Both the position numbers and the translations under genes were made by a program. Below are positions 27,023 through 36,083 of a stretch of 64,000 bases of DNA, one piece after another. This DNA is from CAVTND01 sp963735955 (GTDB lineage: Bacteria; Pseudomonadota; Gammaproteobacteria; Burkholderiales; Burkholderiaceae_F). Each line of letters starts with the position of its first letter. The stretch's first letter is position 1. The stretch spans positions 186,001 through 250,000 of the forward strand of contig CAVTND010000012.1 in assembly GCA_963735955.1 (NCBI GenBank), given 5' to 3'. The notes under the pieces are model-generated. The model had not been told where the DNA came from, did no database searches, and saw only the letters and a program-made list of their open reading frames with translations.

Positions 27023-29986
27023 ATGGTGACGCAAAGCGAACTCACGGTTGAGGACTGGCACCGTTTGAACCGGTTGCTGGCGGATGCGCTCGATCTGGAG
27101 GAGCCGGCGCGCACCGACTGGCTGGCGAGTTTGCCAGCCGAGTCACGCGACCTGAAGCCGCTGTTGGCGCAGTTGCTGGCCGATGCCGGCGCCACACGGC
27201 TGCAGGGCACCAGCGAGACGCTTCAGCCCGTGGTTGAACTCGCCGCTGCTGCGCTGGCGGCGATGCGGCGCGAGCAGGCGGGGGATCGGATCGGTCCGTG
27301 GCAGCTCGAGCGGCTGCTGGCCGAAGGCGGCATGGGGGCGGTGTGGGTCGCACAGCGCGCCGATGGCGTGATGAAGCGCACCGCGGCGCTCAAGCTGCCG
27401 CGTGCCGAGTGGGTCGATCATGGATTGACCGAACGCATGGCGCGCGAGCGCACCATCCTGGCGCGGCTGCAGCACCCGCATATCGCAGTCCTCTACGACG
27501 CCGGGCTCGGTGCCGAAGGCCGGCCGTACCTGGCACTCGAGTACGTCGACGGGGTGCCGATCGATGCGTATGGCCAGGGGCGCAACCTCGACAGCATCCT
27601 GCGGCTCTTCATCCAGGTGGTGCGGGCGGTGGCCTATGCGCATGGCCAGCTTGTCATCCACCGGGACCTGAAGCCCGCCAACGTGCTGGTCACGGCCGAC
27701 GGTTTGCCCAAGCTACTCGACTTCGGCATCTCCAAGATCATCGAAGGCGAGGCCACCAGCACTGATGCGACCGCACTCACGCGCCTGGCGGGCCGGCCGA
27801 TGACGCTTGCCTATGCCGCCCCGGAGCAGGTGCTGGCACTGCCAATCACCGTCACCGCCGATGTGTATGCGCTGGGCGTGATGCTGTTCGAACTGGTGAG
27901 CGGCGCGCGGCTGTATCGGGCCTCCGAGCCGCGTGCGCTGGAAGCTGAGCTCCTGCGCGGCGATCTGCGCAAGCCCAGTGAGGCCACTGCCGACAAGCCG
28001 CGCGCCAAGGCGCTCAAGGGCGATCTGGATGCCATCGTGCTGACGGCACTGAAGCGCCAGCCTGCCGAGCGCTACCAGAGTGCGGCCGCACTGGCCGACG
28101 ATCTGGACAGTTACCTGGCCGGCCAGCCGGTCAAGGCGCAGCCCGACAGTCGTGCCTACCGGCTGCGCAAGTTCATCACCCGCAACAAAGTCCCGGTGGC
28201 CGCCGCCAGCGCCATCGTGGTCGCGCTTGGCCTCGGACTGGGCATCGCGCTGTGGCAGGGCAATGAAGCGCGGTTGCAGGCGCAGCGGGCCACGGCGCTC
28301 AACACCTTCGTGCTCTCGCTGATCCGGCAGGCCGATCCGAATGCCTCGCAGCAGACCAAGGCGGCCGACCTGGCGATGCTCTCGACCATCGAACAGCGTA
28401 TCGATGCCGAGTTCAAAGGCTCGCCCGAGCAGCTGCTGCAGCTGCGAGTGACGGTGGGCGATGCGTATCGGAATCGCGGCGAGACCGCCGCCGCGCAGCG
28501 CGTGTACCAGCGCGCCGTCGACGAGGCGGCGCCGGTGCTTGCCGCCGACGACATGCAACTGCTGACCGCGCGCGTACGTGCCGCCGACGACAACCTGATC
28601 ATCTCATCAGCCGCCTCGGCGAGCCTCGATGGCGCCATCAAGATCCTGCGGACCAAGGGGGCCGCTGGTGCCGATTTGCTGATCGATGCCTTGTTGATCC
28701 GCACCGACTTGAGCAACTACTTCGGCGTACCTGAGTTCACGCCTCCGGCAAGGCGCTTCGACACTCTGAACGAGGCCATGGAAACGGCAAGGCGGTACTT
28801 CGGCGACGGCAGCCGCCAACAACTCAAAGTCGTCCTCCCATATGCGGAGCGAACCTTTATCTTCGGAGAGCGCGCGGACGCGGAGCGTCTGATCGAAACG
28901 TCGCTGGCGCACGCGCGGGCCCGGCCGGATGGCGTCACTTCCAGCGTCGAGTACCAGGATGTAAACACCGGCCACATGACGGCCCTGTGCGAATCCGGGC
29001 GCAGCGCCGAAATGCTGTCGAAGCTGTGGGAAGCGGTCGCGGCAGTGCGGGCGGCGCATGGGGAAAACAGCGTGCAACTGGAGCGGCAGCTGGAAGCACT
29101 CGGGGCCTGCCTCAACGCTGTAGACGACCCCACGACGGTCAGGATTGAGGAGGATATTTATGCCATCGCCGCAGCCCGCGAGCGGCCGCCGTCAACTCAC
29201 CTGATGCGCCGGGCCGAAGAGGCGCTCGATTCGGCAATGGGCCAACGCGATTGGCATGCGGCCGAGCGTTACTACCAGAGTGCGGTCGAGAACGCGCAGG
29301 CGATCACCGACCCCGCACTGCGCGAAAGGCTGACGCGGGGGCTTGCGATGAGCCGGGTATGTCTACTCGCCCAACGCGGTGACACCGAAGAGGCGGAGCA
29401 GTTCGCGGCGCCGATGGTGGCCAGCTTTGACACCGAGTTCAGCCAAATCGGAAGATTGACCCCTGGTCAAAGTGACTTCTGGTCATGCCTGAGCTTCGCG
29501 CAGCGGCAGAACGGGCGCTACGCGGAAGCGGTGAGCACGGCTCAGACGATCATCGAACGCTGCCGCGCAACCAAGCGCTCGGCCCTGATGGCTTGCGAGG
29601 CGCGGCCGCTGCGGGAGAAGGCACTGGCGGAGTTGGACTGGGGGCGCAATGTCGAGGCGATGGCGACCATGCAGGAGAACTTGAAGAGCACCCGTAGGCT
29701 GGTGGCTAACGACCCCAACACGGCCCTGGCCTATGGACGCGCCTTGCTCGCCAACGGCCGGGCGCAGGAAGCGCTTGAGCCGCTGCGCATGGCCTATGGG
29801 GCGTGGCTCAGCGGTACCCAGCCGCGGGGGGTCTACGCGGCCGAAGTCGAATACTGGTTCGGTCAGGCCTGGATCGCCAATGGTGAGGTCAAACGCGGCC
29901 GCTGGATGATGGCCGAGGCGCGGCGTGTGCTGGCCAAGTCCGCGCTCCCCTCGCATCGTGCGCTCGCGGCGCGGCCGGCGCCGTGA
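27023..29986 (+). CDS. Ser/Thr protein kinase with TM segment and TPR-like region
   Basis: 987 residues. The N-terminal ~85 residues are a helical region like those found in kinases paired with ECF sigma factors. Residues ~95-370 are a PknB-type kinase: GGMGAVWVA (glycine loop), the Lys in AALKLPRA, HRDLKPANVL at about 213-222, DFGISKI and YAAPEQ. One transmembrane helix follows at about 390-412 (VPVAAASAIVVALGLGLGIALW). The remaining ~570 residues are helical repeats of TPR character and should lie in the periplasm. All catalytic residues are present. The ECF sigma gene lies 153 bp downstream and the TonB receptor is divergent. Confidence 0.88.
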   Translation: MVTQSELTVEDWHRLNRLLADALDLEEPARTDWLASLPAESRDLKPLLAQLLADAGATRLQGTSETLQPVVELAAAALAAMRREQAGDRIGPWQLERLLAEGGMGAVWVAQRADGVMKRTAALKLPRAEWVDHGLTERMARERTILARLQHPHIAVLYDAGLGAEGRPYLALEYVDGVPIDAYGQGRNLDSILRLFIQVVRAVAYAHGQLVIHRDLKPANVLVTADGLPKLLDFGISKIIEGEATSTDATALTRLAGRPMTLAYAAPEQVLALPITVTADVYALGVMLFELVSGARLYRASEPRALEAELLRGDLRKPSEATADKPRAKALKGDLDAIVLTALKRQPAERYQSAAALADDLDSYLAGQPVKAQPDSRAYRLRKFITRNKVPVAAASAIVVALGLGLGIALWQGNEARLQAQRATALNTFVLSLIRQADPNASQQTKAADLAMLSTIEQRIDAEFKGSPEQLLQLRVTVGDAYRNRGETAAAQRVYQRAVDEAAPVLAADDMQLLTARVRAADDNLIISSAASASLDGAIKILRTKGAAGADLLIDALLIRTDLSNYFGVPEFTPPARRFDTLNEAMETARRYFGDGSRQQLKVVLPYAERTFIFGERADAERLIETSLAHARARPDGVTSSVEYQDVNTGHMTALCESGRSAEMLSKLWEAVAAVRAAHGENSVQLERQLEALGACLNAVDDPTTVRIEEDIYAIAAARERPPSTHLMRRAEEALDSAMGQRDWHAAERYYQSAVENAQAITDPALRERLTRGLAMSRVCLLAQRGDTEEAEQFAAPMVASFDTEFSQIGRLTPGQSDFWSCLSFAQRQNGRYAEAVSTAQTIIERCRATKRSALMACEARPLREKALAELDWGRNVEAMATMQENLKSTRRLVANDPNTALAYGRALLANGRAQEALEPLRMAYGAWLSGTQPRGVYAAEVEYWFGQAWIANGEVKRGRWMMAEARRVLAKSALPSHRALAARPAP

Positions 29987-30139
29987 ATCAGCGTTCCTCA
30001 TAAGCAACCGCGCCGGCTCGGCGTCTTCAACTAGCTTGTCACTCAACCATCGATCGTCCAATCCTGCCGCCCAGATGGCCACACAGGCCGCGCTATTGCA
30101 TTCAAAATGCGGCCTGCCGTCGATTACCGGAAGACGACG

Positions 30140-30694
30140 ATGGGCGACGTCACCGTCCTGCTACACCGCATTGCCGAAAACGACCGCGAAGCGCTCGACA
30201 GCCTCTTTGCACTGCTGTACTCCGACATCCATAGGATGGCGCGCGCCCGTCTTGCCGAGAACGGTCCACAGACGATGCTCGACACGACGTCGCTGGCGCA
30301 CGAAGCCTATTTGCGTCTGCAGGGCGCTGGCCGCATCGACCTCGACTGCCGTGGCCGCTTCATGGCCTACGTCTCGCAGGTGCTGCGCTCGGTGATCGTC
30401 GACTTCGCGCGCAAGCGCAATGCCGAGCGACGCGGCGGCGGCCACGCCAATCTGACGCTGAATACCGAGATTGCCGGCTCGATCGGCAACCAGGACGAGG
30501 ACATCATCCGCATCAATGATGCGCTGGACGAACTCGACAAGGTCGATCCGCGCCTGCGCAAGGTCGTCGAGATGCGCTACTTCGCCGGCCTCAGCGAGCA
30601 GGAGATTGCTGACGCGCTGGAACTGAACGAACGCACCGTGCGGCGCGACTGGGAGCGTGCCCGGCTGCTGCTGTCGGTGTCGCTGAAGCGCTGA
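30140..30694 (+). CDS. ECF-subfamily RNA polymerase sigma factor
   Basis: 184 residues with sigma region 2 (LDSLFALLYSDIHRMARARL, then TTSLAHEAYLRL and FMAYVSQVLRSVIVDFARKR) and region 4 (DPRLRKVVEMRYFAGLSEQEIADAL with a helix-turn-helix, then ERTVRRDWERAR). It belongs to the ECF type that is typically encoded beside membrane Ser/Thr kinases with TPR domains and lacks a classical anti-sigma factor. ATG 30140 is used because region 2 starts just after it. Phosphorylation by the upstream kinase is a likely way of control, inferred from context only. Confidence 0.87.
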   Translation: MGDVTVLLHRIAENDREALDSLFALLYSDIHRMARARLAENGPQTMLDTTSLAHEAYLRLQGAGRIDLDCRGRFMAYVSQVLRSVIVDFARKRNAERRGGGHANLTLNTEIAGSIGNQDEDIIRINDALDELDKVDPRLRKVVEMRYFAGLSEQEIADALELNERTVRRDWERARLLLSVSLKR

Positions 30695-30728
30695 CCACCG
30701 TTCATCGGCCCGCGGCAAGCCGTTGCGC

Positions 30729-30848
30729 GGGAAGCAGGGACTGACCAGCGCCGAGCGCGAGGAATTGAACCGACTGCGCCGCGAGAACCGGCAGCTCAAG
30801 CTGGAGCGCGACATCATCTCAAAAGCCGCGGCCTGGTTTGCCAACAAG
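30729..30848 (+). pseudogene. IS3-family orfA remnant
   Basis: A stretch of about 38 residues, GLTSAEREELNRLRRENRQ and LERDIISKAAAWFA, is the leucine-zipper C-terminal half of an IS3-family OrfA. There is no helix-turn-helix upstream and no OrfB downstream. The remnant ends about 90 bp from IS91 copy 2, which may have inserted into or deleted the rest. Confidence 0.65.
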
Positions 30849-30987
30849 GGCGACAAGACGTCCGTACCGTCTTCGAGCACAGGACCGAAGTTCCGCAGGA
30901 GTCTAGGTCCGCTTCCAGGCGAATTGAGAACCACTCGGGGATGTGCCGCTGTCGCTGTCCGGGCGGCTGAGTTCTGTTTCGTAAGTT

Positions 30988-31016
30988 GTTGGTCGAGGCG
31001 ACGTGCCTCGATCAAC
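30988..31016. repeat. Hairpin upstream of recombinase, copy 2
   Basis: Same palindrome as in copy 1 with one mismatch (GTTGGTCGAGGC against GCCTCGATCAAC). The single change leaves 11 of 12 pairs, or a G-T wobble. Confidence 0.55.
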
Positions 31017-31031
31017 GACAGGAGCAGAGCC

Positions 31032-31910
31032 ATGGTCCTTCCCACTTCTCCGGTGGTCAGCCCGCTGCGCCGACGCATGATTGAAGACATGCGCATGCGC
31101 CAGCTCAACGGCAAGACGCAGGTGGCCTACATCCGCGCCGTGCGCCGCTTCGCCGGTTTTCCTGGCCGCGCGCCCGATACGGCCACGGCCGAGGACCTGC
31201 GGCGATTCCAGCTGCACATGGCCGAGCAGGGCACCACGTCGATGACGATCAACGCGACCATCACGGGTCTGCGGTTCTTCTTCGAGGTCACGCTCGGGCG
31301 CGGCGAGCTGATGACGATGATGAGTGCGGTGCGCGAGCCGCACCGGTTGCCGGTGGTGCTCAGCCGCGAGGAAGTCGCGCGGTTGCTCGCCGCGGTGCGT
31401 AATCCGAAGCATCGGGCGGCGCTGTCGGTCGCTTATGGCGCCGGCTTGCGCGCCAGCGAAGTGGCCGCGCTGAAGGTCAGCGACGTCGACGGTCAGCGCA
31501 TGACGCTGCGGGTCGAACAGGGCAAGGGCCGCAAGGACCGCTACGCGCTGCTGTCGCCCGTGCTGCTCGAGACCCTGCGTGCCTGGTGGCGCGTCGCTCG
31601 CCAGCAAGGCACGATGCTGTGCGGCGGGTGGCTGTTTCCCGGCATGGATCCGACCGATCCGATCACGACGCGGCAACTGAACCGCGCGGTCCACCTGGCC
31701 GCCACCGCGGCGCAGATCGACAAGCGCGTGTCGCTGCACACCCTGCGCCATTCGTTCGCGACGCACCTGCTGGAACAGAAGGTCGATATCCGCGTCATCC
31801 AGGTGCTGCTCGGGCACAAGAAGATCGAGACCACGGTCCTGTACACGCAGGTGGCCACCGAGATCCTGCGCGAGGTGGTCTCGCCGCTGGAGACCCTGCC
31901 GGCGCCGTAG
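31032..31910 (+). CDS. Tyrosine recombinase of IS91 element, copy 2
   Basis: 292 residues, identical in layout to the copy 1 recombinase, with catalytic Arg (GAGLRASEV), HTLRHSFATHLL, LLGHKK and Tyr in TTVLYTQV. Pro replaces Leu in FAGFPGRAP. A much longer reading frame continues upstream to 30723 through the IS91 end into the IS3 remnant, but the proper start is ATG 31032 after a CAGGAGCAG ribosome site, matching copy 1. Confidence 0.88.
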   Translation: MVLPTSPVVSPLRRRMIEDMRMRQLNGKTQVAYIRAVRRFAGFPGRAPDTATAEDLRRFQLHMAEQGTTSMTINATITGLRFFFEVTLGRGELMTMMSAVREPHRLPVVLSREEVARLLAAVRNPKHRAALSVAYGAGLRASEVAALKVSDVDGQRMTLRVEQGKGRKDRYALLSPVLLETLRAWWRVARQQGTMLCGGWLFPGMDPTDPITTRQLNRAVHLAATAAQIDKRVSLHTLRHSFATHLLEQKVDIRVIQVLLGHKKIETTVLYTQVATEILREVVSPLETLPAP

Positions 31911-31919
31911 GGACGCGCC

Positions 31920-33119
31920 GTGGGCCGGCCGGCCCTGGAGGTCGCCGACATCTTCCACGCACACGGTGAGGCCTGGCGCCAGGCGCAGCGCGGGCACGTA
32001 AGCCTCACGCAGTTGAAGGTCATGTCGGCCATCGAGCGGTGCCGTAGTGCGGCGCTCGGCGGCCACGTCCTGCGCTGCGCCGGCTGCGGCCGCGACCAGA
32101 TCGCCTACAACTCCTGCCGCAATCGTCACTGCCCGAAGTGCCAGGCGCCCGCCGCCACGCGCTGGCTCGCCGCCCGCGCGGCCGACCTGCTGCCGGTGGA
32201 GTACTACCACGTGGTGTTCACGCTGCCGGCGCCGATCGCCGAGATCGCCTACCAGAACAAGGCCGTGATCTACGGACTGCTGTTCGACGTCGCCGCCGAG
32301 ACCCTGCTGACGATTGCCGCCGATCCGAAGCACCTGGGCGCGCGCATCGGCGCCACCCTGGTGCTGCACACCTGGGGTTCGGCGTTGACGCACCATCCGC
32401 ACGTGCACGGCATCGTTCCGGGCGGCGGCCTCGCGGCCGATGGCCAGCAGTGGATCGCCTGCCGGCGTGGCTTCTTCCTACCGGTGCGCGTGCTATCGAG
32501 ACTGTTCCGGCGCCGCTTCTGCGAGGAACTGCTCCGGCTGCACGGTGCCGGGCGGTTGCAGTGGTTCAACCACTGTGCGGCTCTCGCCGATCCGGCGGCG
32601 TTCGCTCACTGGCTCGCACCGCTGCGTCGCTGCGAGTGGATCGTCTACGCCAAGCGCCCCTTCGCCGGCCCCGCCGCCGTCCTGACCTACCTGTCGCGCT
32701 ACACCCACCGCGTGGCGATCTCCAACAGCCGATTGCTGCGCCTGGACGATCGCGGCGTCACGTTCCGATGGAAGGACTATCGGGCCACGGGCAGCACGCG
32801 TCACAAGACCATGACGCTGGCCGCCACCGAGTTCATCCGCCGCTTCCTGCTGCACGTGCTGCCCAGCGGCTTCCATCGCATCCGCCACTACGGGCTGCTC
32901 GCCAACGCCGGGCGCGTTCAGCACCTCGCCACGGCGCGTCGACTGTTGCAGCCAACGACGAGCACTACCGCGCAGACCGACGAGGCGGTGAACACCACGC
33001 CGCCCACCGCCTCGCCCGTGTTCGTCTGCCGCCACTGCGGCGCCGCGATGCTGATCGTCGACATCCTCGCCCGCACGCCGCAGATCCGTGCACCACCGCT
33101 GCCGGCACCACCCTCATGA
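31920..33119 (+). CDS. IS91-family transposase, copy 2 (399 aa, intact)
   Basis: Complete HUH/Y2 transposase with zinc ribbon CAGC...HCPKC, HUH motif HHPHVHGIV, the YLSRY two-tyrosine motif and a C-terminal VCRHCGAAM zinc-finger-like element that copy 1 has lost to a frameshift. Substitutions relative to copy 1 include Ala for Glu in LAARAADLL and Ala for Ser in GGGLAADG and DYRATGS. The GTG start lies 9 bp after the recombinase stop. About 350 bp of non-coding sequence follow to the element end and probably include the origin-type terminus. Confidence 0.9.
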   Translation: MGRPALEVADIFHAHGEAWRQAQRGHVSLTQLKVMSAIERCRSAALGGHVLRCAGCGRDQIAYNSCRNRHCPKCQAPAATRWLAARAADLLPVEYYHVVFTLPAPIAEIAYQNKAVIYGLLFDVAAETLLTIAADPKHLGARIGATLVLHTWGSALTHHPHVHGIVPGGGLAADGQQWIACRRGFFLPVRVLSRLFRRRFCEELLRLHGAGRLQWFNHCAALADPAAFAHWLAPLRRCEWIVYAKRPFAGPAAVLTYLSRYTHRVAISNSRLLRLDDRGVTFRWKDYRATGSTRHKTMTLAATEFIRRFLLHVLPSGFHRIRHYGLLANAGRVQHLATARRLLQPTTSTTAQTDEAVNTTPPTASPVFVCRHCGAAMLIVDILARTPQIRAPPLPAPPS

Positions 33120-33520
33120 AGCCAACCCATCGTCTTGCAGCCTCTCGCGGCGACGTCTCAGCGACCCGCCGGGCCCTCGTGTTGACATGGCCCGCCGTGC
33201 GACCGTCCACTTCAAGACTTGGCAGCCCCGAATCCGACGCCGTGTATCTGCAGAGCGTCTGCACCGGGCAGCATCCGAGCTTCAAGGCCCCACTGCCCGG
33301 CTGCGCGCCGCGCCCGCACCCGTCAAAAGCCCATAGCACTGCGGCGACGGCCCTCACTCCGTAAGCCGCGGTTTCCTCCCTCGAGGCTTGGCCAACGCCC
33401 GCCCTTGAAGCAGCGTGGCACCCTCCGTCGCCTCGCGTTCGGGCAGGCATCGGCCAACCCTTAACGCAAGCGGTCCAGTCGCCCCGACGAACTTCATTGG
33501 CCAGGATCATTGCGGGCGGC

Positions 33521-34333
33521 CTACTGGCTGCTGGTGACGCCCCCGTCGACGTACAGGATCTGCCCGGTCACGAAGGCAGCGCCCGGTGTGCACAGGAACA
33601 GCACCGGGCCGGCGACATCTTTCGGTTCGCCGATGCGCCCGAGCGGGATGCGATCGAGGATCTGTCGATGCGTAGTCTCGTTCTCGAGCCAGTGGCGCGC
33701 CATCTCGGTCGCTACCACCGTCGGGGCCACACCGTTGACGCGGATGCCGTGTGGTGCCAGTTCCGCAGCATGCTGGCGGATCAGGGTCACGAGCGCGCCC
33801 TTGGTCGCCCCGTAGGCCGAGTAACCGCGGCCGCGCAGGCCGAGCTGCGCACGCACCGACAACAGATGCACCTGGGCGCCGCCGCGCTGACCGGCGATCT
33901 GGTGACGGGCGCAGTCCTGGGCAAGGAACATCGCCGACTTCAGGTTGAGCCGATAGACCTCGTCGAACGCTGCTTCGGTCACTTCGCCAAGCCGTTGTTC
34001 GCGCTGGATGCCGATGCAGTTGACGAGCAGATCGAGCCGCCCGTGGCGTCGCGCTGCCTCATCGACTGCGGTATGCATCGATTCGATCTCTGCCGCGTCC
34101 GCCACCTGCGCGTCGGCCTTGAGACCCTGCGCGCGAATCGCGCTCGCAAGCGCCTCGGCCTTGCCGGCATTGCGCCCGACCACGACCGGCAGCGCGCCTG
34201 CCAGTGCAAGCGCCCAGCAAATCGCTTCGCCGATGCCGCCGTAGCCACCGGGGATGAAGGCCACCATGCCGTCGAGCCGGAACGGCGCGGCGAGTTCGCG
34301 CGCGAAATCGATGCGGGGAGTGATCGGCTCCAT
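33521..34333 (-). CDS. SDR-family oxidoreductase
   Basis: A 270-residue classical short-chain dehydrogenase. The cofactor loop is GGYGGIGEAI, followed by LVNCIGIQ (in place of NNAG), the catalytic YSAYGATKGAL (Tyr and Lys) with Ser in LLSVRAQLG, and a C-terminal VTGQILYVDGG. It resembles gluconate-5-dehydrogenase-type enzymes. ATG 34333 starts 2 bp after the upstream SDR stop; a TTG two codons earlier is possible. Last gene of the leftward catabolic operon. It probably oxidises a sugar acid or polyol intermediate; the substrate is inferred from context only. Confidence 0.82.
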   Translation of the reverse strand: MEPITPRIDFARELAAPFRLDGMVAFIPGGYGGIGEAICWALALAGALPVVVGRNAGKAEALASAIRAQGLKADAQVADAAEIESMHTAVDEAARRHGRLDLLVNCIGIQREQRLGEVTEAAFDEVYRLNLKSAMFLAQDCARHQIAGQRGGAQVHLLSVRAQLGLRGRGYSAYGATKGALVTLIRQHAAELAPHGIRVNGVAPTVVATEMARHWLENETTHRQILDRIPLGRIGEPKDVAGPVLFLCTPGAAFVTGQILYVDGGVTSSQ

Positions 34334-34335
34334 CG

Positions 34336-35076
34336 TCAATCCATCTGCAGGCCGCCGTTGAGGTCGATGATTTCGCCGGTGATGAAACCGGCCAGCGGCG
34401 CCGCCAGGAAGCGCACAACATGCGCGAACTCCTCCGGTTCGCAGAAGCGCCCAACCGGGATCATCGCCAGCAAGGCCTGGCGTTGCGGCTCGGTCAATTG
34501 TTCGGTCACCATCGGTGTGCGTACATAGGCCGGTGCGATGCCATTGACCGTGATGCCGTGGCCGGCAAGTTCACGCGCGAGCGAGAAGGTGAGCGCAGTT
34601 AGCGCGCCCTTGGACACCGCGTAGGCGGTGCCGGCCGTCAAGCCTCCGGTCTTGGCCGCCAGCGAGCTGGTGTTGATAATGCGGCCCCAGCGCCGTTCGA
34701 TCATCGCGGGGATCAGCGCGCGGGCGAGAAAGAAGGCGGCATCGAGATTGACCGCCAGCACGCGGCGCCATTCGGATTCATCGGTGGCCTGGGACTTCGC
34801 ATTCGACAGCACGCCGGCGTTATTGACGAGGATGTCGATTGCGCCAAGCTTCGATGCGACGCGTCCAACCAGTGCGGGCAGTTCGGCGACCGCCGTCAGG
34901 TCGGCGCCGAAGCCGGTTGCCTGTGCGCACTCGCGGGCAGCGCGCTCGAGCCGTTCGCCCGGCAGATCGACGAGAGCAACGCGGCAGCCGGCGGCGGCCA
35001 GGGCATGCGCCGCAGCCAGTCCCATCGGCCCTGCCGCGCCGGTCACCAGCGCGTTGCGCCCCGCAAGTTCAGACAT
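34336..35076 (-). CDS. SDR-family oxidoreductase (FabG-like)
   Basis: 246 residues. Motifs: NALVTGAAGPMGLAAAHAL (TGxxxGxG), ADLTAV, VNNAGVL, INTSSLAA with the catalytic Ser, YAVSKGAL with Tyr and Lys, and ITGEIIDLNGG. It belongs to the 3-oxoacyl-ACP reductase-like SDRs commonly used for sugar-alcohol or acid oxidation. Its start overlaps the livH stop by 8 bp and its stop nearly touches the next SDR, so it is translationally coupled within the operon. Confidence 0.85.
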   Translation of the reverse strand: MSELAGRNALVTGAAGPMGLAAAHALAAAGCRVALVDLPGERLERAARECAQATGFGADLTAVAELPALVGRVASKLGAIDILVNNAGVLSNAKSQATDESEWRRVLAVNLDAAFFLARALIPAMIERRWGRIINTSSLAAKTGGLTAGTAYAVSKGALTALTFSLARELAGHGITVNGIAPAYVRTPMVTEQLTEPQRQALLAMIPVGRFCEPEEFAHVVRFLAAPLAGFITGEIIDLNGGLQMD

Positions 35077-35986
35077 CGAGCACGCTCTTGCGCCCGAACA
35101 GGCCGCGCGCGCGGAAAGTCACGACGAAGATAAAAAGGATGTACATCGAGACGATCGCCCAGTCACCGGCAAACGCACCGGTCAGGCCCACGACGATACC
35201 GACCAGCAGGCCGGCCAGCACGGCGCCCCAGAAACTGCCAACGCCACCCAGCACAATGATCAGAAAGGCCGGCACCACCGCATCGACCCCGACCTGCGGG
35301 CGAATGCCCCAGATCGGAGCCAGCACGACTCCGGCGAAGGCCGCAAGCGCAATGCCCACTGCAAATACCAGCAGGCGTAGCCGTGGCAGGTTGATGCCGA
35401 GCGCCCGCACCAGCTCACTGTCGTACGCGCCGGCCTTGATCCGTGCGCCGATCGAGGTGCGCTCGATGAACAGCCATAGCAGCACGATCGCCAGCGCCGC
35501 GCTGCCTGCGGCATAGAAACGGTACTTGGCAAAGAACACGTCACCGACCGCCACCGGGCCCTGAAGCAATTCCGGCACCGGCAGCACGCGCTCATGCGAA
35601 CCCCAGACCAGGCGCACCGCTTCCTCGATGACGATCGCGGCGCCGAAGGTCAGCAGGAGGCCATACAGCGGGTCCTTGCCGTAGGTGCGGCGCAGGGCAA
35701 GCTCGAGCACCATGCCGCTCGCGCCGACCACGATCGGAGCGAAGACCAGCGCGAATGTATAGCGCACGGCGACCGGCCAGCTTGCGTAGCCGCCGAGCGC
35801 CTCGGGCGCCAGCGGCGGCGCGGCGATCGTCATGGCGACGTAAGCGCCGAGCGCGAAGAACGAGCCGTGCGCCAGGTTGATGGTTTCCATCAGCCCGATG
35901 ATCAGCATGAAGCCGAGCGCGAGCAGCGCAAACAACAGGCCCAGCGCGAGGCCGTTGATCAGATGGGGAGCCAGGGTCGCGAACAT
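35069..35986 (-). CDS. livH: Branched-chain amino acid-type ABC permease LivH
   Basis: 305 residues with about eight hydrophobic segments. The LivH block GLALGLLFALLALGFMLIIG, then METINLAHGSFFALGAY, and LGGVGSFWGAVLAGLLVG are diagnostic. The encoded permease pairs with LivM, which is encoded in the divergent operon. The family moves branched-chain amino acids but also amides, urea and aromatic acids. It follows the binding-protein gene by 97 bp. Confidence 0.88.
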   Translation of the reverse strand: MFATLAPHLINGLALGLLFALLALGFMLIIGLMETINLAHGSFFALGAYVAMTIAAPPLAPEALGGYASWPVAVRYTFALVFAPIVVGASGMVLELALRRTYGKDPLYGLLLTFGAAIVIEEAVRLVWGSHERVLPVPELLQGPVAVGDVFFAKYRFYAAGSAALAIVLLWLFIERTSIGARIKAGAYDSELVRALGINLPRLRLLVFAVGIALAAFAGVVLAPIWGIRPQVGVDAVVPAFLIIVLGGVGSFWGAVLAGLLVGIVVGLTGAFAGDWAIVSMYILFIFVVTFRARGLFGRKSVLDV

Positions 35987-36083
35987 GGGAGTGGAACGCG
36001 CGCAAGGTCGCGGCTGCCTGAACGCCGCCCTCGCGCGCGATTCGGTTTCGCGTTGATCAGGGCTCCTGGGTCAAGGGTCTTGG

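Larger units (their letters stand above)
30940..33466 (+). mobile_element. IS91-family element, copy 2
   Basis: 2,527 bp, about 99% identical to copy 1 and inverted relative to it. The transposase-proximal end, CCCTTAACG, is followed at once by CAAG (33467-33470), one of the two tetranucleotide targets known for IS91, which supports the assigned border. The other end starts at GATGTGCCGCTG next to an IS3 remnant. Both reading frames are complete, so this copy could supply active proteins. It lies 54 bp downstream of the convergent SDR gene at 33521. Confidence 0.9.

Noticed and set aside
30723..31910. A 395-residue fusion of an IS3 OrfA fragment with the tyrosine recombinase
   Set aside because: The continuous frame is a chance read-through across the IS91 border; copy 1 shows the recombinase starts at its own ATG with its own ribosome site.
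30903..32408. A 501-codon minus-strand open frame over IS91 copy 2
   Set aside because: Antisense shadow of the recombinase; same composition as the copy 1 shadow and no family similarity.
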